A stretch of 64,000 nt of DNA from Roseburia hominis (GTDB lineage Bacteria; Bacillota; Clostridia; Lachnospirales; Lachnospiraceae): contig CP159990.1 of the NCBI GenBank assembly GCA_040702975.1, positions 2,418,001 through 2,482,000 on the forward strand, read 5' to 3'. Positions 55,945-64,000 of the stretch are shown piece after piece (position 1 is the first letter of the stretch; each line of letters begins with the position of its first letter). The notes under the pieces are model-generated. The model searched no databases, was not told where the DNA came from, and was given only the letters and a program-made list of their open reading frames with translations. The translations under genes were made by a program, and so were the position numbers.

Positions 55945-56709
55945 ATGAAGCGGACAACACTTTATAGATTTACATTTTACCTTATGGGCCTAATCATACT
56001 GGCTCTGGGAATTACATTGAATACAAAGGTAGGACTAGGCGTTTCTGCGATTATTTCCGTTTCCTATAGCATTTCCACAATTACACACGGGAATTTCGGA
56101 AACATCACATTGATTCTATATAGTATCTTTGTAGTGATTGAAATGGTGTTACATACGGTTCAGTTTCTGAAAACACGGAACTCGCGAACAAAAATGAAGA
56201 GAATGGAAGCTACGGAACATGGAAACGGGAAGAGGGAAAAATTGTCCCTGATTTTGGTGAAAGATGCGCTGCAATTTCCACTGAGCCTGCTATTTACACG
56301 CTTCCTGAACCTTTTTGCAGCGGCGATTCCCGCTTATGATTCTCCGGGCGCCGACGCCTTCTATTCCGGTTTTACGGGAAGAATTCTGGTTTTGATTCTC
56401 GCCATCATATTCAACGGTATGGGTACAGCGATGTCTCTTAATATGCGTCTGATTCCGGATCCCGCTGACGGAATCGTGCAGGCGATTGCGGACTGTACAG
56501 GAAAAGGTGTTGGATTTACCAAGAATTGTTTTGATCTGTTTAACATCAGCATTACGATAATCGTCGGACTTTTCTTTGCAGGCAAGCTGATTGGAATCGG
56601 AATCGGAACAGTGCTGGCTGTTATTGGTGTGGGGCGCGTGATCGCGGTATTTAATCACTTCTTCATGAAGAAAATGGGAATTCTTGCCGGTATGGAGGAA
56701 ACAAAGTAA
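55945..56709 (+). CDS. YczE/YyaS-like integral membrane protein
   Basis: A 254-residue membrane protein with about five to six hydrophobic segments (FYLMGLIILALGITLNTKVG, IISVSYSISTI, LILYSIFVVIEMVL, LVLILAIIFNGMG, ITIIVGLFFAGKLIGIG). The glycine-rich GITLNTKVGLGVS start is typical of the YczE/YitT family of unknown function. Residues about 77-105 form a basic, polar loop. The ATG at 55945 is chosen over that at 55891, which has no ribosome site. It lies 129 bases after thiD; a role in thiamine precursor uptake is only a guess. Confidence 0.65.
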   Translation: MKRTTLYRFTFYLMGLIILALGITLNTKVGLGVSAIISVSYSISTITHGNFGNITLILYSIFVVIEMVLHTVQFLKTRNSRTKMKRMEATEHGNGKREKLSLILVKDALQFPLSLLFTRFLNLFAAAIPAYDSPGADAFYSGFTGRILVLILAIIFNGMGTAMSLNMRLIPDPADGIVQAIADCTGKGVGFTKNCFDLFNISITIIVGLFFAGKLIGIGIGTVLAVIGVGRVIAVFNHFFMKKMGILAGMEETK

Positions 56710-56776
56710 AAATCAGCTTGCAGAGGGTTCTTTTTATGATTTTGGAAGAGAAAATCATAGATATCGTATAAAAATA

Positions 56777-56805
56777 TTGCGGCGCAGATTATTTTCGTGT
56801 ATAAT
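56777..56805 (+). promoter_or_regulatory. Promoter of carB
   Basis: TTGCGG (56777-56782), 17 bases and TATAAT (56800-56805), 43 bases before the carB start. There is no pyrimidine attenuator visible between promoter and gene. Confidence 0.65.
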
Positions 56806-56847
56806 GTTTGAGATGATTAGCTAAACTACGAATGAGGAGGAATCAAG

Positions 56848-59800
56848 ATGTCCCAGAGAACAGATATCCATAAAGTGCTCATTATCGGTTCGGGTCCTAT
56901 TATTATCGGACAGGCATGTGAATTCGATTATTCAGGTACACAGGCCTGCAAAGCCCTCAAAAAACTTGGGTATGAAATTGTATTGGTAAACTCGAACCCG
57001 GCAACAATCATGACAGATCCTGAGATTGCCGATGTGACTTATATTGAACCACTTAACGTGGAGCGGTTAGAGATGATAATCGCAAAGGAAAGACCAGATG
57101 CACTATTACCAAATCTTGGAGGTCAATCGGGTCTTAATTTATGTTCAGAGCTCTCTGAAAAAGGAATTCTTGACAAATATAATGTACAAGTAATCGGTGT
57201 TCAGGTAGACGCCATTGAGCGGGGCGAGGACCGGATCGAATTCAAGCATACGATGGAAAGTCTTGGAATCGAGATGGCAAGAAGTGAAGTTGCCTATTCC
57301 GTTGACGAGGCCCTTGCCATCGCAGATGAGCTGGGATATCCGGTCGTACTGCGTCCGGCTTACACCATGGGCGGCTCCGGCGGCGGATTAGTATATAATG
57401 TAGATGAATTGAAGACGGTATGTGCCCGTGGACTTCAGGCAAGCCTTGTAGGACAGGTACTGGTGGAGGAATCTATTCTCGGCTGGGAAGAACTGGAACT
57501 GGAAGTCGTGCGTGATGCAGACAACAATATGATCACCGTATGTTTCATCGAGAATATCGATCCGCTTGGCGTTCATACCGGAGATTCTTTCTGCTCCGCA
57601 CCGATGCTGACTATTTCAGAAGAAGTACAGAAACGTCTTCAGGAAAAGTCCTACAAGATCGTGGAGTCCATTCAGGTGATCGGTGGAACCAACGTACAGT
57701 GGGCACATGATCCGAAGACAGACCGTGATATTATTATTGAGATCAACCCGAGAACTTCCCGTTCTTCCGCACTTGCTTCCAAAGCGACCGGATTCCCGAT
57801 CGCGCTGGTATCCGCTATGCTCGCAACGGGTCTTACCCTGGCGGACATTCCCTGCGGCAAATACGGGACCCTGGATAAATATGTACCCGATGGAGATTAC
57901 GTTGTGATCAAATTCGCGCGCTGGGCATTTGAAAAGTTCAAAGGCGTAGAAGATAAGCTGGGAACACAGATGCGCGCGGTCGGCGAAGTCATGAGCATCG
58001 GCAAAACTTATAAGGAGGCGTTCCAGAAAGCGATTCGTTCTCTGGAGACAGGACGTTATGGTCTGGGCCACGCCAAAGATTTTGATCAGAAGTCAAAAGA
58101 AGAATTGTTAAAGCTCCTGATCACTCCGTCCAGCGAGCGGCATTTCGTGATGTATGAGGCGCTTCGCAAGGGTGCGACGGTAGAAGAGATTCATGAAATT
58201 ACCAAAGTAAAACACTATTTCATCGAGCAGATGAAGGAACTGGTAGAAGAGGAGGAGGCATTGATTGCCGGAAAAGGTCAGCTTCCTTCAGACGAGGCAC
58301 TGATTTTGGCAAAGAAAAACGGCTTCTCCGATAAGTATTTGAGTCAGATCCTTGAGATCAGTGAAGATGATGTGCGAAATAGACGAATCGCCCTTGGCGT
58401 GGAAGAAGCCTGGGAAGGCGTTCACGTAAGCGGCACCGAGGACAGCGCTTACTATTATTCTACTTATAATGCACCAGATAAGAATCCGGTAAATTCAGAT
58501 AAGCCGAAGATCATGATCCTGGGCGGCGGACCGAACCGAATCGGCCAGGGTATCGAATTTGACTATTGCTGTGTACATGCGTCACTGGCACTTAAGAAGC
58601 TGGGATTTGAGACGATCATCGTAAACTGTAACCCGGAGACAGTGTCCACGGATTACGACACATCTGACAAACTGTATTTTGAACCACTTACGCTGGAAGA
58701 TGTTCTCAGCATCTATAAGAAGGAAAAACCGGTCGGCGTGATTGCACAGTTCGGCGGTCAGACTCCGCTCAACCTGGCGTCAGCTCTGGAGAAGAACGGG
58801 GTGAAGATTCTGGGAACTTCTCCGTCTGTCATTGACCTGGCAGAAGACCGCGACCAGTTCCGGGCTATGATGGATAAGCTCGGTATTCCGATGCCGGAGT
58901 CAGGAATGGCGGTCAATGTAGAAGAAGCGCTTCAAATTGCAGAGGAAATTGGATATCCGGTCATGGTGCGTCCTTCCTATGTTCTTGGTGGACGTGGAAT
59001 GGAAGTCGTTTATGATGCAAAAAGCATGGTAGGATATATGAATGCGGCTGTTGGAGTCACTCCGGACAGACCGATCCTGATCGACCGTTTCCTTGGACAT
59101 GCAACGGAGTGTGAGGCGGATGCCATCAGTGACGGAACCCATGCATTTGTTCCGGCTGTGATGGAGCATATCGAGCTGGCCGGCGTACATTCGGGAGATT
59201 CCGCATGTATTATTCCGTCCAAGTATATTTCCGAGGAAAATGTTGCGACGATCAAGGAATACACCAGAAAAATCGCAGAAGAGATGCATGTACAGGGTCT
59301 GATGAATATGCAGTATGCCATCGAAAACGGCAAGGTCTATGTACTGGAGGCAAATCCAAGAGCATCCCGTACAGTGCCGTTGGTTTCCAAGGTATGTAAT
59401 ATCCGCATGGTACCGCTTGCCATTGAGATTGTCACCTCCGAGCTGACCGGAAGGCCGTCTCCCGTACCGGCTCTTAAGGAACAGAATATCCCGTACTATG
59501 GGGTAAAAGAAGCGGTATTCCCGTTCAATATGTTCCAGGAAGTAGACCCGGTATTGGGACCAGAGATGCGCTCCACCGGAGAGGTTCTGGGGCTTTCCAG
59601 ATTCTATGGAGAAGCGTTCTACAAAGCGCAGGAGGCGACCCAGAAGAGGATTCCTATGAGCGGAACGGTACTGTTCTCCGTGAATGATAAAGATAAACCG
59701 GAAGTGGCAGAGGTTGCAAAGGATTTCGCGGAAAACGGCTTCAAGATCCTTGCATCAAAACACACCTGCAGGTTGATACGTGAAGCTGGCATAGAGGCGG

Positions 59801-60075
59801 ATATGGTCAATAAACTCCAGGAAGGAAGACCCAATATTCTGGATCTGATCACAAACGGCAAGATCGATCTGATCATCAATACACCGATTGGACAGGAAAG
59901 AGCGGTGGATGACAGCTATCTGCGAAAGGCGGCGATCAAGAAGAGAATTCCGTATATGACCACGATTGCGGCGGCAAAGGCTACGATCAGCGGTATCAAG
60001 TCCATGAAGAAACAGGGCTGCGGCGAAGTGAGATCTCTTCAGGAATTACACGCTGAGATTAAAGATAAAGAATAA
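56848..60075 (+). CDS. carB: Carbamoyl phosphate synthase large subunit
   Basis: The large subunit makes carbamoyl phosphate from bicarbonate, ATP and ammonia delivered by CarA, for pyrimidine and arginine synthesis. The 1075-residue protein shows the two homologous halves, each starting with an ATP-grasp entry: KVLIIGSGPIIIGQACEFDYSG and KIMILGGGPNRIGQGIEFDYCC. EINPRTSRSSALASKATGFP and EANPRASRTVPLVSKVCN are the matching metal-binding stretches. The C-terminal allosteric MGS-like domain (about 935-1075) is complete. The carA gene is not adjacent; a membrane protein lies upstream and a terminator downstream. Confidence 0.96.
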   Translation: MSQRTDIHKVLIIGSGPIIIGQACEFDYSGTQACKALKKLGYEIVLVNSNPATIMTDPEIADVTYIEPLNVERLEMIIAKERPDALLPNLGGQSGLNLCSELSEKGILDKYNVQVIGVQVDAIERGEDRIEFKHTMESLGIEMARSEVAYSVDEALAIADELGYPVVLRPAYTMGGSGGGLVYNVDELKTVCARGLQASLVGQVLVEESILGWEELELEVVRDADNNMITVCFIENIDPLGVHTGDSFCSAPMLTISEEVQKRLQEKSYKIVESIQVIGGTNVQWAHDPKTDRDIIIEINPRTSRSSALASKATGFPIALVSAMLATGLTLADIPCGKYGTLDKYVPDGDYVVIKFARWAFEKFKGVEDKLGTQMRAVGEVMSIGKTYKEAFQKAIRSLETGRYGLGHAKDFDQKSKEELLKLLITPSSERHFVMYEALRKGATVEEIHEITKVKHYFIEQMKELVEEEEALIAGKGQLPSDEALILAKKNGFSDKYLSQILEISEDDVRNRRIALGVEEAWEGVHVSGTEDSAYYYSTYNAPDKNPVNSDKPKIMILGGGPNRIGQGIEFDYCCVHASLALKKLGFETIIVNCNPETVSTDYDTSDKLYFEPLTLEDVLSIYKKEKPVGVIAQFGGQTPLNLASALEKNGVKILGTSPSVIDLAEDRDQFRAMMDKLGIPMPESGMAVNVEEALQIAEEIGYPVMVRPSYVLGGRGMEVVYDAKSMVGYMNAAVGVTPDRPILIDRFLGHATECEADAISDGTHAFVPAVMEHIELAGVHSGDSACIIPSKYISEENVATIKEYTRKIAEEMHVQGLMNMQYAIENGKVYVLEANPRASRTVPLVSKVCNIRMVPLAIEIVTSELTGRPSPVPALKEQNIPYYGVKEAVFPFNMFQEVDPVLGPEMRSTGEVLGLSRFYGEAFYKAQEATQKRIPMSGTVLFSVNDKDKPEVAEVAKDFAENGFKILASKHTCRLIREAGIEADMVNKLQEGRPNILDLITNGKIDLIINTPIGQERAVDDSYLRKAAIKKRIPYMTTIAAAKATISGIKSMKKQGCGEVRSLQELHAEIKDKE

Positions 60076-60081
60076 AATAAG

Positions 60082-60122
60082 AAAGCTCCATTCAGAAATT
60101 AAAGCCTGAATGGAGCTTTTTC
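60082..60122 (+). terminator. Terminator after carB
   Basis: AAAGCTCCATTCAG pairs with CTGAATGGAGCTTT over 14 bp with a 10-base loop, followed by TTCT after the T-rich arm. Confidence 0.85.
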
Positions 60123-60136
60123 TAATGCTTTTTATG

Positions 60137-60180
60137 TTACCATGCATACCTAAAATAAGGTCCAGTGGATCTTATTTTGG
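60137..60180. repeat. Family A repeat, single copy
   Basis: One unit with CATGCATACC and the hairpin AAAATAAGGTCC-AGT-GGATCTTATTTT. The A/T-rich arms pair fully except for one G-U, although they share little sequence with the arms at 23818. This shows compensatory change. Confidence 0.85.
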
Positions 60181-60187
60181 CTATCCG

Positions 60188-61123
60188 TTAGTTCATCTTA
60201 CTTATTTTATAGCTGCCCTTGCTTGCTCGAAATGCATTGATAATATTCTTATAGCTGCAGACAAGTGTCAAACCGTATCCGATTACCAGGTCTGTGCAAT
60301 AGCCCCCGACCAGATCTGATGCCTTAAGGATCTCGCCAAGTCCTCTGAAACAGTCGGAGAAGGTATATCCATACTCTTTTAGTGCATCATAGGCTTCCCA
60401 CGACCAGGCAACCTTGTTTCCAATATAAATTATCACGAGCATAATGATCACGGAGCCGATCACGCCTTTGCGGTCCAGACAGCCACCCAACAGTTCGTAC
60501 CCTTTCATGGCACAGATCGCCGTCACTGCCCCGGCGATTCCCGCGATGTACCCTAATTTATAAATTACAATCCACAAAGCACAGCCAATCAGGGAACCAA
60601 GAAGGGCACCGACAAGTCCGGGAACCAAATTGCTCTTAGCGGAAAGTACGTCCTGCTGATGTGCCTGAAGGGAGTTCTCGATGCTGGCAGAGCAGTTGCT
60701 GCACAGATAATGATGTCCGCTGTTAATCTCATAGCAATAAAGCTCTTCGGAAGTATTACCGCACTGTTCACAACCCACGCCATAGCCGTAATTGATCATG
60801 TAACCGATTACCGGATCAATGATGGCATTTACCGTATTCGGAATATTCTTGGCAAGTCCCGGCACCTGAATGGTAAGCACTGCACAATGGTCATAGGTAT
60901 TCACCTGAGCAATCTGTTTGATGTTTTCCTTTTGCTGCCTTAAAAATGCATTCAGCCCAGCGTTTCCGGGATCATTCACAGATTGTGCATTGATCTTTAC
61001 CGCATACTGTCCGTTCACCAGATCAATCACGATCGGGTATCCCCGATAAATGCCGGACATATGCTGTTTATAGTCCTGAAGACTGCCGCACAGAAGCTGA
61101 GTCCGATAGGATTCTTTTAACAT
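60188..61123 (-). CDS. Zinc-ribbon integral membrane protein, unknown function
   Basis: A 311-residue protein. The first 125 residues are soluble (with VLTIQVPGLAKNIPNTVNAIID); residues about 130-165 carry CEQC and CSNC pairs that form a zinc ribbon, then three to four membrane segments follow (LVPGLVGALLGSLIGCALWIV, GYIAGIAGAVTAICAMKG, VIGSVIIMLVIIYIG and LVIGYGLTLVCSYK). I do not recognise a defined family. The ATG at 61123 (- strand) has GGAGAG upstream; an in-frame ATG further upstream at 61168 is less likely. It lies head-to-head with the next cluster. Confidence 0.6.
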   Translation of the reverse strand: MLKESYRTQLLCGSLQDYKQHMSGIYRGYPIVIDLVNGQYAVKINAQSVNDPGNAGLNAFLRQQKENIKQIAQVNTYDHCAVLTIQVPGLAKNIPNTVNAIIDPVIGYMINYGYGVGCEQCGNTSEELYCYEINSGHHYLCSNCSASIENSLQAHQQDVLSAKSNLVPGLVGALLGSLIGCALWIVIYKLGYIAGIAGAVTAICAMKGYELLGGCLDRKGVIGSVIIMLVIIYIGNKVAWSWEAYDALKEYGYTFSDCFRGLGEILKASDLVGGYCTDLVIGYGLTLVCSYKNIINAFRASKGSYKISKMN

Positions 61124-61287
61124 AAGTATCTCTCCATTCCTTTGTATATTCTTGCATTCTCTAGACATTATAACACAAATTGTTAAAAAACAATGACTTT
61201 TTTTAAAAGGAAATGACTTTATGAATCAAAGATGGTAAAATGTATAATTATATGTTGGTCTACGCAAATTTGAAAGGAAGAATTGAT

Positions 61288-62013
61288 ATGATTTTTGATG
61301 TATTCATGGTGATATGGCTTTGGAGACTGAATGGGCGCAATGCGATTGCGAACGGGCAAAAGCCAGGAAAATATCAGGCACTCACCTTGCTCTTATGGTA
61401 TGGGTTGGAGATTCTGGGCAGCCTTTTGGGAGCGACCTTAGTCGTGATGATCGATGCAAATGCAAACCCTATGGTCGGAGCTTACATGGTAGGACTTCCC
61501 GGTGCAATTCTTGGCGGATATATTTCCTACAGACTCGCCCGGTACGCGCCGAAGGGGGATTATCACCCGGATTACAGTGACCAGCCCTGGAATCCGCAGA
61601 ATCCATTGAATCCCTGGAATCGGGAACTGCCGGGACAAAGTAATGATGTGGCAGAAAGGCAGGCATCAGGCGGGATGATTCCGGTACAAAATATGTCGGG
61701 CGAATTGCAGCGTGCGGAGATGCTGAGCCATTCGGCTACCGTGAGGATTATCGAGGATAACAGAGGTTACAGCGGTGGAAAAGACGCATTTTTCCTGAAC
61801 GGTACGCCGGTGTGTATGTTAGGCCCCGGGGAAGAATATACGTTTTCCACACGGTATCTGCATAATATGATCACTATAGGAAGACCGGGGCGGACACCGT
61901 CGGAGAAGGAATACGCCGTTCGGTTCATTGCAGAGGCCGGCGGTTATATAGAGGTCCATGCATCGACCGGCAAGCTGCTTCCGGAGCTGTTCAAGAATTT
62001 TAAGTCCGTATAA
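61288..62013 (+). CDS. Small membrane protein, unknown function
   Basis: A 241-residue protein with three hydrophobic segments in the first 90 residues (MIFDVFMVIWLWRL; LTLLLWYGLEILGSLLGATLVV; GAYMVGLPGAILGGYISY), a proline/asparagine-rich linker (PWNPQNPLNPWN) and a C-terminal soluble domain of about 100 residues (ATVRIIEDNRGYSGGKDAFFLNG onwards) that looks beta-rich. I do not recognise the family. AAAGGAAG precedes the ATG at 61288. It is followed after 22 bases by lemA, so it belongs to the same envelope cluster. Confidence 0.6.
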   Translation: MIFDVFMVIWLWRLNGRNAIANGQKPGKYQALTLLLWYGLEILGSLLGATLVVMIDANANPMVGAYMVGLPGAILGGYISYRLARYAPKGDYHPDYSDQPWNPQNPLNPWNRELPGQSNDVAERQASGGMIPVQNMSGELQRAEMLSHSATVRIIEDNRGYSGGKDAFFLNGTPVCMLGPGEEYTFSTRYLHNMITIGRPGRTPSEKEYAVRFIAEAGGYIEVHASTGKLLPELFKNFKSV

Positions 62014-62035
62014 CGGACAGGAAAGGAGATATACC

Positions 62036-62590
62036 ATGGTAGTATTTGTAGTTGTTTTGTTGATTGTTCTTTTGGTGGTGGGCTGGCTTATCGGTTCGTA
62101 CAACGGATTTGTCCGTCTGCGCAACAAGATGGAGGAGGCGTTTTCCGCAATGGACGTTTCGCTGAAAAAGCGGTATGATCTGATTCCGAATTACGTGGAG
62201 ACGGTCAAAGGATATGCCAGACACGAGATGGAGACGCTAAACAGAGTCATAGAGGCACGAAATCGGGCGCTTGGAGCCTCCTCTCTGGAGGATCGGATTG
62301 ATAAGGACAGGGAGCTTACCGGAACCATGCGTTCTATGTTTGCCTTATCCGAGAGCTATCCGGAACTTAAATCCAATGCGAATTTTATCGATCTTCAGAA
62401 TCAGCTCGCGCGGATCGAGGAGGAGATTGCTGGCTCCAGGCGATATTATAACGCTGTGGTGAATCAGTTCAACACGAAGACAGAGACATTTCCGGGCAAT
62501 GTACTTGCGGGAATTTTCGGATTTCAGAGGAAGCCGCTGTACGAAGTGCGCGATGAAGGGGAAAGAGAGAATATCAGGATTTCATTTTAG
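62036..62590 (+). CDS. LemA family membrane protein
   Basis: A 184-residue protein with one N-terminal helix (VVFVVVLLIVLLVVGWLIGSYN) and a helical bundle outside. FVRLRNKMEEAFSAMDVSLKKRYDLIPNYVETVKGYA is the LemA signature. The family is widespread and its function is not known. The start at 62036 has GGAAAGGAGA upstream; the frame is open further up but lacks a ribosome site. The next gene starts 12 bases later and encodes a DUF2207 protein; lemA and DUF2207 (with TPM proteins) often occur together. Confidence 0.88.
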   Translation: MVVFVVVLLIVLLVVGWLIGSYNGFVRLRNKMEEAFSAMDVSLKKRYDLIPNYVETVKGYARHEMETLNRVIEARNRALGASSLEDRIDKDRELTGTMRSMFALSESYPELKSNANFIDLQNQLARIEEEIAGSRRYYNAVVNQFNTKTETFPGNVLAGIFGFQRKPLYEVRDEGERENIRISF

Positions 62591-62602
62591 TGAGGACGGG
62601 AT

Positions 62603-64000
62603 ATGAGAATAAGAGCAAAAGGTTCAGGGAATATCCTTCTCTGGATCATCATCTTTGTAATGATCAGTAATATGGGAATCTTTAGCAGTCTTTTTGGTAC
62701 ATCTGACTACAGTACGCAGATCACAGAAGACTGGTATATGACGACCGACAACTATGCGACCCGTATCGAGGTGCAGGAGGATAACAGTTACCAGGTGACA
62801 GAGACGATCGACGTCGATTTTCAGAATTATCGGCATGGAATCTACCGGTACATTCCGATTAAGGGCGTGATCAGTGAGGTCAAAGAAGATGGGAAGGCTG
62901 TGGATATCCCGTACTATGCTTCGATTGACCAGGTGGGATCCTCTGATCCGCTGGATCTTAGCACGGATAACGGGAATCGGGTGCTTCGGTTCGGGGAAGA
63001 AGAGCGGGAGCTGGTAGGAAAGAAGCAGTACCAATTTGAGTATCATGTCACGCCGATGACGAGCACAGGATATGAAAAGGCGTATTATAATGTGTTCCCG
63101 ACAGGCTGGAGAAATGAGATCCCGGCGGGGAGCAGTTTTACGATCCAGTTTCCCAAAGAAATAGCAGAAGAACAGCTTCGTCTGTATTACGGCGCATACG
63201 GGGAACAGTTCGCCGCTTCCGACATTGTAGATCTCAGTTGGGACGGTACGAAGGTGACCGGAATTCTTAATAAAGGACTTCCGGTTGGCTGCGGGCTTAC
63301 CTTTTATGCCGACGTGCCGAAAGGATATTTTCAGGATGTCCACACGGCAGGAGGCATCAACCTGACATTGATCCTTCTTTGCGTGGTTATTGCCGTGATC
63401 CTTCTTGTCATGTTCTTTTTGTTCGGGCGGGATCAGCAGATCATACCCTCCATTCAGTTTACCGCGCCGGAGGGGCTGGACAGCGCGGCCGTCGGCTACA
63501 TCATTGACGGAAGTGTATCGGATAAAGATGTGATGTCGCTTCTGATTTATTGGGCGGACAGAGGATATATAAAGATCAGAGAGACCAGGAAGAACACGCT
63601 GGCCTTCACCAAACTCCGGGAATTGCCACCGGATACTCCGAAATATGCCCGCACGTTTTTTGAAGGAATTTTCGGCCGGGGCGAGGGGCATATCGGAACA
63701 GAAGTGAAAACTTCCGACCTCAGATACCGTATGGTAACGACACTGGAAAAGACAAAACAGGGTCTGCACAAGAAATATTCGGGTCTGGTATATACACAGA
63801 GTTCAAAAGTGGCACGGGGTATCGCATTTGTGCTTACTATGATTCCCATTTTTGTGATGGTTGTTTCGCTGAATCGCTTTACATTTGCAAATGGGCTTGT
63901 TTATCTGCTGGCAATTCTGTATCTGGCAGGCGTGCTTTTGTTTATGTATGTGGTGGACTTCTGGTACTCCAAAGCGCCTTCTGCCAGAAAGCTGTTCGGA
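62603..64000 (+). CDS. DUF2207 membrane protein, cut by window end
   Basis: The first 466 codons of a DUF2207 protein, open to the window edge. It has an N-terminal signal-like helix (ILLWIIIFVMISNMGIFSSLF), an extracellular beta-rich domain (with ETIDVDFQNYRHGIYRYIP, the family signature), a membrane helix near residue 255 (INLTLILLCVVIAVILLVMFFL), a cytosolic segment, and two further helices near the end (RGIAFVLTMIPIFVMVVS; LVYLLAILYLAGVLLFMY). The function is unknown. Association with lemA suggests an envelope complex. Confidence 0.85.
   Translation, partial: MRIRAKGSGNILLWIIIFVMISNMGIFSSLFGTSDYSTQITEDWYMTTDNYATRIEVQEDNSYQVTETIDVDFQNYRHGIYRYIPIKGVISEVKEDGKAVDIPYYASIDQVGSSDPLDLSTDNGNRVLRFGEEERELVGKKQYQFEYHVTPMTSTGYEKAYYNVFPTGWRNEIPAGSSFTIQFPKEIAEEQLRLYYGAYGEQFAASDIVDLSWDGTKVTGILNKGLPVGCGLTFYADVPKGYFQDVHTAGGINLTLILLCVVIAVILLVMFFLFGRDQQIIPSIQFTAPEGLDSAAVGYIIDGSVSDKDVMSLLIYWADRGYIKIRETRKNTLAFTKLRELPPDTPKYARTFFEGIFGRGEGHIGTEVKTSDLRYRMVTTLEKTKQGLHKKYSGLVYTQSSKVARGIAFVLTMIPIFVMVVSLNRFTFANGLVYLLAILYLAGVLLFMYVVDFWYSKAPSARKLFG

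Overview
The window is a piece of chromosome from an anaerobic, spore-forming Firmicute, most probably a Lachnospiraceae-type Clostridium. The evidence is the gene set: acetate kinase, an NfnAB-type transhydrogenase, formate-THF ligase, a putative Re-citrate synthase, Rex, and the sporulation-linked TepA, SpoIIIE/FtsK and CotJ proteins. AGGAGG-type ribosome sites and TTGACA-17-TATAAT promoters are also typical. Nearly all genes lie on the + strand; tmcAL, an ABC-F ATPase and one zinc-ribbon membrane protein are on the - strand. No tRNA, rRNA, CRISPR array, prophage or transposase gene was seen.

Layout. 1-5.3 kb: coaE end, a YycJ-type hydrolase, an ACT protein with its DUF711 partner, DegV, and divergent tmcAL. 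5.4-17.4 kb: mgtE, ackA, yceD-rpmF, plsX-acpP-rnc-smc-ftsY, ilvA and a DUF1653 protein. 17.4-20.8 kb: putative Re-citrate synthase, a GntR regulator and isocitrate dehydrogenase, a likely 2-oxoglutarate (glutamate) module with a candidate GntR operator over its promoter. 21-29.9 kb: ABC-F, rex, nnr, alr, mazF-type toxin, CBS protein, yebC and a CFI-box protein. 30-41 kb: metY, tepA-ftsK, fhs, a zinc-ribbon/TPR protein and nfnAB. 41-51 kb: accessory genes including yaaA, helD, rlmH and a cotJ operon with fused CotJA-CotJB. 51-60 kb: a glycine-riboswitch-like leader before a saccharopine dehydrogenase family gene, a TPP riboswitch with thiC-thiE-thiD, a YczE-like membrane protein and carB without carA. 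60-64 kb: envelope proteins including LemA and DUF2207.

The gaps between genes carry three families of short dispersed repeats. Family A is a hairpin element of about 45 bp whose two arms covary between copies. Family B also repeats every 45 bp and contains GGTATACC. Family C is about 90 bp. The A and B units occur in tandem; one family C copy supplies the last codons of yaaA and another lies in the riboswitch leader.

Two housekeeping genes, smc and nnr, are each broken by a single +1 frameshift near a four-base homopolymer. Sequencing error is the simplest explanation. The most interesting items are the remodelled glycine-riboswitch-like leader, the terminator hairpin that encloses a sporulation-like -10 box upstream of cotJ, and the covarying repeat family.
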